NCBI GenBank assembly: GCA_021323555.1
Contig: JAJONP010000066.1
Location: forward strand, 1 to 9,784
Reading direction: 5' to 3'
DNA from: Gammaproteobacteria bacterium
GTDB lineage: Bacteria; Pseudomonadota; Gammaproteobacteria; DSM-16500
DNA length: 9,784 nt
Shown here: positions 6,040-9,784 of the stretch, piece after piece
How the letters are laid out: each line of letters opens with the position of its first letter
Position numbering within the stretch: the first letter of the stretch is position 1
Position numbers and translations under genes: made by a program
The notes under the pieces: generated by a model
What the model was told of the DNA's origin: nothing
The model's input: only the letters and a program-made list of their open reading frames with translations
The model's database searches: none

Positions 6040-7469
6040 GGAGCATGTTTTTCTTCTGGTTGCGGGGCAGGAACAGGAGCGGGAATACCCTGCTGCGGCT
6101 TCGCTGGCCTCACGGAGGTAGGGCGAATAACGCCTCTTCCAACGAGTGATGCTATGTACTCTGCATAAGGATTATGATAAGTATTAGGGTTCTCTTCTTT
6201 CCCAAAACTTTTTTCTTCAGCGTGTTCTGGTTTTCCTTGTGCCCTAGCGTTCTCTTCTTCCGCTTGTTCGGGTTTTTCTTTTTCCTTAGCGTTCTCTTTT
6301 TCAGAAGATTTTGGTTTTTCTTTTGCCTTAGCGTTCTCTTCTTCAGAGTGTTTTGGTTTCTCTTTTACTTTAAGTGCAGTTTTGTCCTGTGAAAAGAGAA
6401 CCCTAAGGAACCCAATGCGAAATTCTGCTGCAGATAATTTCCCCAATATAGTATCCAAACAGCAAACATTTTTAATTTTTGGCCCTTTATCATCGTGTCC
6501 ATGAAAAAATATAAAGGGGTTTTTGCCAAAGTACAGCACATCTTCATACCAACGATTCCATGCTATATACACGATAGGGTTATTTTCTAGATCAATATAT
6601 ACTATAGGCTTATTTTCTAGATTAAACCTATAAACATCTTGAATTTGATGGCATAGTGTATACAAAGTATTATTTTGTACGTGAGCATTAAAAGCCTTGT
6701 TAATCGCATCAATACTATGCATTAACGCAACGTTTGTCCTGCAATCGTAAGGAATGCCAAGTTTTTTACTGATAGCAGCAATAACATTTACAAGTTCAAG
6801 AGGGGTTTTACCAATATAAGCATGACTATAGATATTGATTCGAGGCTCCTGCATACTATAACTATAACTGAGGGCTTTTAAATAAGGTTTATAAGCAGTG
6901 TCCATCATCTCCATTATCTCTTGACGTGTAATAATATTTCTATCAATAAGATGTTGAACGGTATGCATTGATTGTGTGACGCTACTGTCAAGTAAGCTGT
7001 TTCCTTCATCGAATCTTATTCCCCATTCGCATTTGAGAAGAAATTCAAGATCATGATTGGAAAATAATATCTCTATCCGTACCTGGCCTTTTAAAGCGTT
7101 TAATATTATTAATGTGTAACAGTCGCCTTCTCCTCTGTCAGCTAACACATCCCCTATAAGTCTGATTTTACCCGCATTAGGGTTTATTTTTGCTTGAGAA
7201 ATAATTTCTTTAAATCTTAAGATGTCTTCTGCTGTTAATGTAGAGGGGTTCTTGTAATAAATATTCAGTATTTCTTGATAATTTTCTGGGCTCATTTTTA
7301 AGAAATTCTGACGAATAAGAAGATAAAGTAACTTAATAGCATTTCCATGAAGGTCACCTATCGTATATTGGTTTTCTGGATCGCAAAGGATTGCTGCATC
7401 TCCGGCTGGGCATAAGTCAAGATTGACTTCTTCATTCATTAACATCATTGATGTACGGTTTATAGCCAT
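6030..7469 (-). CDS. PPP-type metallophosphatase with Lys/Glu repeat tail; candidate secreted effector (paralog 1)
   Basis: This 479-residue protein carries the metal-binding motifs of calcineurin-like Ser/Thr phosphatases: GDLHGN (38-43), GDVLADRG (106-113), SNHD (137-140, where most relatives have GNHE/D), a later His in IYSHAYIG (H216), and HGHD (323-326). It should hydrolyse phosphate esters with two bound metals. The substrate is unknown. The catalytic part ends near residue 360. Then follow four 14-residue repeats rich in Lys and Glu (369-424) and a Pro-rich tail. There is no signal peptide or membrane segment. I recall similar GDLHGN/SNH proteins, related to WipA/WipB, among Legionella Dot/Icm effectors, which suggests export into a host cell. 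That is recollection and inference. The ATG follows a strong GAGGAG. It lies downstream of its paralog on the same strand, with its own promoter. Confidence 0.82.
   Translation of the reverse strand: MAINRTSMMLMNEEVNLDLCPAGDAAILCDPENQYTIGDLHGNAIKLLYLLIRQNFLKMSPENYQEILNIYYKNPSTLTAEDILRFKEIISQAKINPNAGKIRLIGDVLADRGEGDCYTLIILNALKGQVRIEILFSNHDLEFLLKCEWGIRFDEGNSLLDSSVTQSMHTVQHLIDRNIITRQEIMEMMDTAYKPYLKALSYSYSMQEPRINIYSHAYIGKTPLELVNVIAAISKKLGIPYDCRTNVALMHSIDAINKAFNAHVQNNTLYTLCHQIQDVYRFNLENKPIVYIDLENNPIVYIAWNRWYEDVLYFGKNPFIFFHGHDDKGPKIKNVCCLDTILGKLSAAEFRIGFLRVLFSQDKTALKVKEKPKHSEEENAKAKEKPKSSEKENAKEKEKPEQAEEENARAQGKPEHAEEKSFGKEENPNTYHNPYAEYIASLVGRGVIRPTSVRPAKPQQGIPAPVPAPQPEEKHAPSP
6198..6365 (-). repeat. 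Four tandem 42-bp units coding Lys/Glu-rich 14-residue repeats
   Basis: The units encode KEKPKHSEEENAKA, KEKPKSSEKENAKE, KEKPEQAEEENARA and QGKPEHAEEKSFGK (residues 369-424 of the first phosphatase). The fourth is the most diverged. They are probably disordered or helical and charged. The paralog lacks them, so they arose or expanded after the duplication. Copy number may vary between strains by slippage. Confidence 0.9.
6561..6620 (-). repeat. 30-bp in-frame tandem duplication in the first phosphatase gene
   Basis: Two adjacent 30-bp units encode LENKPIVYID and LENNPIVYIA (residues 284-303), differing at a few bases. They lie between the SHAYIG and HGHD motifs, and the paralog has no such doubling. 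This looks like a fairly recent slippage event that kept the reading frame. Confidence 0.85.
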
Positions 7470-7526
7470 GTATATAACTCCTCGATTGTATGGATAAATC
7501 TTTAATTTTGTTTTTAAATCTTACAA

Positions 7527-7555
7527 ATAATAACATATAGTATTATTATTGACTA
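7527..7555 (-). promoter_or_regulatory. Putative promoter of the first phosphatase gene
   Basis: On the minus strand TAGTCA (7550-7555) and an extended -10 TGTTATTAT (hexamer 7527-7532) are 17 bp apart, with the hexamer 57 bp before the start codon. The spacer begins ATAATAATAC, identical to that of the paralog's promoter, and the whole ~80-bp leader is recognisably duplicated. The -35 match is only four of six. Confidence 0.5.
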
Positions 7556-7643
7556 GAAAATTTTTATTATAGGTCGTATCAAAATAGAAATGTCTTTCTT
7601 GGCGTAAAAACTGTATAAAAATACCCCGTGAATCTGTTAAGTT

Positions 7644-8924
7644 TTAAAATTGAGCTGTAGTGCCGCACAGAGGGTTACATCCCCATCCTGCCCGTGGCGC
7701 TCTCTTTGGTTTTTCTATGACTGATTTCTTGGTTTTTTGCAGCCGCGAAGAAGATTTTTGGAAAAATTTGCTGTGGCGTTTTGTAGGGGCAGGCAGAGGG
7801 TAGGGTATAGGTCCTTCGGATTTTTCTTCTGCTAGAATGTCTTGTTTTGCTGCTTCTTTTATTGCTTTACTATGAGGTCTAATTTTGTTTTGTGAAATAA
7901 AAATAGAATAATATGCTTTATTCTCAAAGCATGGTCTTCCTAACTTATTACGCGCCTCGAGCTTAGCAATATGCATTTCATCTGGCCCCTGGCCATCATG
8001 GCCATGAATAAAGTTAAGGCCATATCCGTGCTGGGGATGGAGGGGAGGGCGGTCGATTGCATGATTACGGCTCCAGATTGCGACTTGGAAAGGATCGATT
8101 TTTGGACGAATGTATTTCTCGCCATCTATTAATATAAAACTCTCTTTTTTTATGAATAAGGTAGTGATTTTATTCTTTGCAACGAACAGATTAATTTGAT
8201 CAATAGTGGAAGCCAATGCGGCGGGGGTACTATCATCATAGGCAATGCCAAGTTTGGTCGCCATATCGAGGATAGTAGATAACCCAATGGGGGCATGACT
8301 ATAAATGCTAATGCAGGATTCATCGTCATTAAGACCGTAGCTCACTGCTTTTAAGCAAGGGATGTAAAAAGTTTTTACGATATCATCAACTGCTTCTCTT
8401 TCAACAAGATATCTCTTAATCAACATGTGTAAATTATACATCGATGTAGATTGTTCTTTAAGTATTTCCGATTGATCGAACCGTTGTCCATTTTCATAGT
8501 TTTTTATAAATTCGTAATCATGGTTTGAAAGCAATATTTCTACCCGTATCCCTTTTTGCGTGACGGTTTTTAAGATTATTAAGGTGAAATAATCATTTTG
8601 GCCTCTGTCAGCGAGAATATCGCCAATCAGTCTAACCATGCCCGCATCAGGAGTGACTGTTGCCGCCGAGATAATAAGGTTAAATATGTCTAACTCGTCT
8701 CTGGTTATATCTTCAGGCTCTTTATAATAAATATTTACTATTGCTTGGTAGTGTCCGCAGCTTATGTCGAGAATATGGTGACGAATGAGCAAATGCAGTA
8801 ATTTAAGGGCGTTGCCGTGAAGGTCGCCGATCGTGAGCTGGTTTTCTGGGCTGATAGGAAATTCACATTTTTCCTGTGGATAAAGATTTAAATTAGCTTC
8901 TTCTGAAATCATGGTGCCTGGCAT
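7644..8924 (-). CDS. PPP-type metallophosphatase with basic tail; candidate secreted effector (paralog 2)
   Basis: This 426-residue paralog of the preceding phosphatase aligns with it from near the N-terminus (ISPENQLTIGDLHGNALKLL against DPENQYTIGDLHGNAIKLL). Its motifs are GDLHGN (33-38), GDILADRG (101-108), SNHD (133-136), SHAPIG (H210) and HGHD (307-310), so all expected metal ligands are present. It should be a phosphatase of unknown substrate. After about residue 350 similarity ends. The tail is Pro-rich, then strongly basic (KKSVIEKPKRAPR), and finishes CNPLCGTTAQF. There are no secretion or membrane signals of the Sec type. M1 is chosen over M5 because a GAGGAG site lies nine bases before it. 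Together with its neighbour it separates rplU from ispB. An effector role is inferred from resemblance to recalled Legionella families. Confidence 0.8.
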   Translation of the reverse strand: MPGTMISEEANLNLYPQEKCEFPISPENQLTIGDLHGNALKLLHLLIRHHILDISCGHYQAIVNIYYKEPEDITRDELDIFNLIISAATVTPDAGMVRLIGDILADRGQNDYFTLIILKTVTQKGIRVEILLSNHDYEFIKNYENGQRFDQSEILKEQSTSMYNLHMLIKRYLVEREAVDDIVKTFYIPCLKAVSYGLNDDESCISIYSHAPIGLSTILDMATKLGIAYDDSTPAALASTIDQINLFVAKNKITTLFIKKESFILIDGEKYIRPKIDPFQVAIWSRNHAIDRPPLHPQHGYGLNFIHGHDGQGPDEMHIAKLEARNKLGRPCFENKAYYSIFISQNKIRPHSKAIKEAAKQDILAEEKSEGPIPYPLPAPTKRHSKFFQKSSSRLQKTKKSVIEKPKRAPRAGWGCNPLCGTTAQF

Positions 8925-8980
8925 GTTGGATCGCTCCTCGTTATTGAATTTATTTTTAATTTTGTTTACGTATTTTACAA

Positions 8981-9009
8981 ATTATAATATATTGTATTAT
9001 TATTAACTA
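8981..9009 (-). promoter_or_regulatory. Putative promoter of the second phosphatase gene
   Basis: On the minus strand TATAAT (8981-8986) lies 17 bp from TAGTTA (9004-9009), and the spacer starts ATAATAATAC as in the paralog. The -10 is perfect, the -35 poor. The distance from the -10 box to the start codon (56 bp) is within one base of the first paralog's, showing that the control region was duplicated with the gene. Confidence 0.5.
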
Positions 9010-9027
9010 AAATATTCTACAATATTG

Positions 9028-9070
9028 GGCAGATAGTTTAAATTTGTTATAAAAATATACAAAATCTGCC
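9028..9070. repeat. Inverted repeat between the phosphatase and rplU promoters
   Basis: GGCAGAT (9028-9034) and ATCTGCC (9064-9070) form 7-bp arms about 29 bp apart. A shorter pair CACTC/GAGTG (9070-9074 and 9087-9091) follows at once. They lie where the inserted segment should end and the ancestral rplU upstream region should begin. No element was recognised. Confidence 0.25.
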
Positions 9071-9139
9071 ACTCCCCTAGATTTAAGAGTGATATTTCCG
9101 AATTGAGGTGAGGTACTTTTAAAGAGGGGCTATTGGTTC

Positions 9140-9168
9140 TTGCGTTTTCTTCGGGGAGTGCCTATAAT
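9140..9168 (+). promoter_or_regulatory. Sigma-70 promoter of rplU-rpmA
   Basis: TTGCGT (9140-9145) and a perfect TATAAT (9163-9168) are 17 bp apart, followed by GC-containing DNA. Transcription would begin near 9175, leaving a leader of about 32 bases. This is a strong, ribosomal-type promoter. Confidence 0.8.
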
Positions 9169-9206
9169 GCATCCCTTTTCGGGTGTAGGGTTTGGAGTAC
9201 AAAGAT

Positions 9207-9518
9207 ATGCATGCAGTGATTCAGAGCGGGGCAAGACAGTACCGCGTGGTAGAAGGACAAACACTTAAACTAGAAAAGTTAGACGTTGAAGTGGGTTCTA
9301 CCGTTGATTTTGATAAGGTTTTAATGCTAACAAACGGCGAGGCCATACAAATTGGAAAGCCTCATATTGATGGGTGTAAAGTGGTTGCCTCAGTGATTGG
9401 GCAAGGTCGACATGAAAAAATTCATATTATGAAATTTAGACGCCGCAAACATCACCAAAAACAAATGGGACATAGACAATATTTCACAGAAGTGAAAATT
9501 GAAAAAATTCACGCTTAA
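9207..9518 (+). CDS. rplU: 50S ribosomal protein L21
   Basis: L21 binds 23S rRNA in the large subunit. The 103 residues equal the E. coli length. The conserved start is [18 protein letters not shown] and the C-terminal RNA-binding run is [19 protein letters not shown]. An in-frame TTG at 9192 would add five residues, but the ATG at 9207 matches the family start and has a GGAG site at 9194-9197. The gene is the first of an operon with rpmA, 14 bp apart, transcribed from the adjacent promoter. Confidence 0.97.
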   Translation: MHAVIQSGARQYRVVEGQTLKLEKLDVEVGSTVDFDKVLMLTNGEAIQIGKPHIDGCKVVASVIGQGRHEKIHIMKFRRRKHHQKQMGHRQYFTEVKIEKIHA

Positions 9519-9532
9519 GAGGATTTACAACC

Positions 9533-9784
9533 ATGGCACACAAAAAAGCGGGCGGTAGTACGAATAATGGTCGCGACTCTAAGCCCAAATATTTAGGCAT
9601 TAAACGGTATGGCGGACAAGTAGTAAACGCGGGTGAGATTCTCGTGCGTCAACGTGGTACACCTTTTCACCCCGGGCGTCATGTAGGTATAGGTCGAGAC
9701 CATACTTTATATGCATTGAAAGCAGGTAAAGTGGTATTTGGAAAAAAAGGCTCGCTGCATAAGCGTTGTGTGAATATCGAACCT
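9533..9784 (+). CDS. rpmA: 50S ribosomal protein L27, 3' end cut by the window
   Basis: L27 lies at the peptidyl-transferase centre with its N-terminus near the tRNA ends. Starting [15 protein letters not shown], 84 codons are visible, including [11 protein letters not shown] and [14 protein letters not shown]. The family is about 85-95 residues, so only the last few and the stop are missing. There is no N-terminal extension needing cleavage as in Firmicutes. A GAGGA site follows the rplU stop. obgE often comes next but is outside the window. Confidence 0.96.
   Translation, partial: MAHKKAGGSTNNGRDSKPKYLGIKRYGGQVVNAGEILVRQRGTPFHPGRHVGIGRDHTLYALKAGKVVFGKKGSLHKRCVNIEP

Noticed and set aside
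6174..6392. A Phe-rich 72-codon plus-strand frame
   Set aside because: It is the antisense of the Lys/Glu repeats (AAG/GAA codons read as Phe/Leu/Ser), so it is a composition shadow, not a membrane protein.
6365..6547. A 60-codon minus-strand frame
   Set aside because: It lies inside the first phosphatase gene in another frame with no ribosome site.
7557..7643. Terminator between the two phosphatase genes
   Set aside because: No GC-rich stem followed by a U-run was found on the minus strand.
7940..8125. A 61-codon minus-strand frame
   Set aside because: It lies inside the second phosphatase gene in another frame.
9192..9206. TTG start extending L21 by five residues
   Set aside because: The ATG at 9207 matches the family N-terminus and exact length, and the GGAG at 9194-9197 would be inside the longer frame.
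1..9784. CRISPR array, rRNA gene or complete insertion sequence
   Set aside because: No regularly spaced direct repeats, rRNA signature or transposase coding region was seen on either strand.

Overview
The window looks like chromosomal DNA from an AT-rich gammaproteobacterium. The L21/L27 proteins, IspB and PBP2 are of gammaproteobacterial type. The orphan HicB, the decayed gene fragments and a pair of phosphatase genes resembling intracellular-pathogen effectors suggest a host-associated member of the Legionellales (Legionella/Coxiella/Rickettsiella-like). The lineage is inferred from recalled families, not from a search.

Left part (1-2858): the 5' two thirds or less of mrdA (PBP2) and a PagL-like lipid A deacylase gene lie on the minus strand. 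They are divergent from a class I O-methyltransferase gene on the plus strand, with a 61-bp gap holding a perfect 6-6-6 inverted repeat. The next ~380 bp hold no intact gene but carry a frameshifted, 5'-truncated remnant of an M48 (HtpX-like) metalloprotease on the minus strand. This is followed by a small secreted cysteine-rich protein of unknown function.

Middle part (2859-5970): an AAA_14/DUF4143 ATPase gene has an 11-bp palindrome straddling its extended -10 box. It converges on tRNA-Pro(CGG). A decayed duplicate of the last ~150 bp of ispB is butted directly against the tRNA. Between that duplicate and the real ispB sits an orphan hicB antitoxin gene. The likely ancestral order is ispB followed at once by tRNA-Pro, later split by hicB with duplication of the ispB tail. 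ispB has a good sigma-70 promoter (TTGACA, 18 bp, TACGAT).

Right part (5971-9784): ispB and rplU-rpmA are divergent and usually close neighbours. Here they are separated by about 3 kb holding two paralogous minus-strand genes for PPP-type metallophosphatases (GDLHGN, GD-x4-DRG, SNHD and two later His motifs). Both share a duplicated ~80-bp leader and promoter. Their catalytic halves are alike but their C-terminal tails are unrelated: one has four 14-residue Lys/Glu repeats, the other a basic tail. They are candidate secreted type IV (Dot/Icm-like) effectors and the most interesting part of the window. rplU and rpmA follow from a strong promoter; rpmA runs off the right edge.
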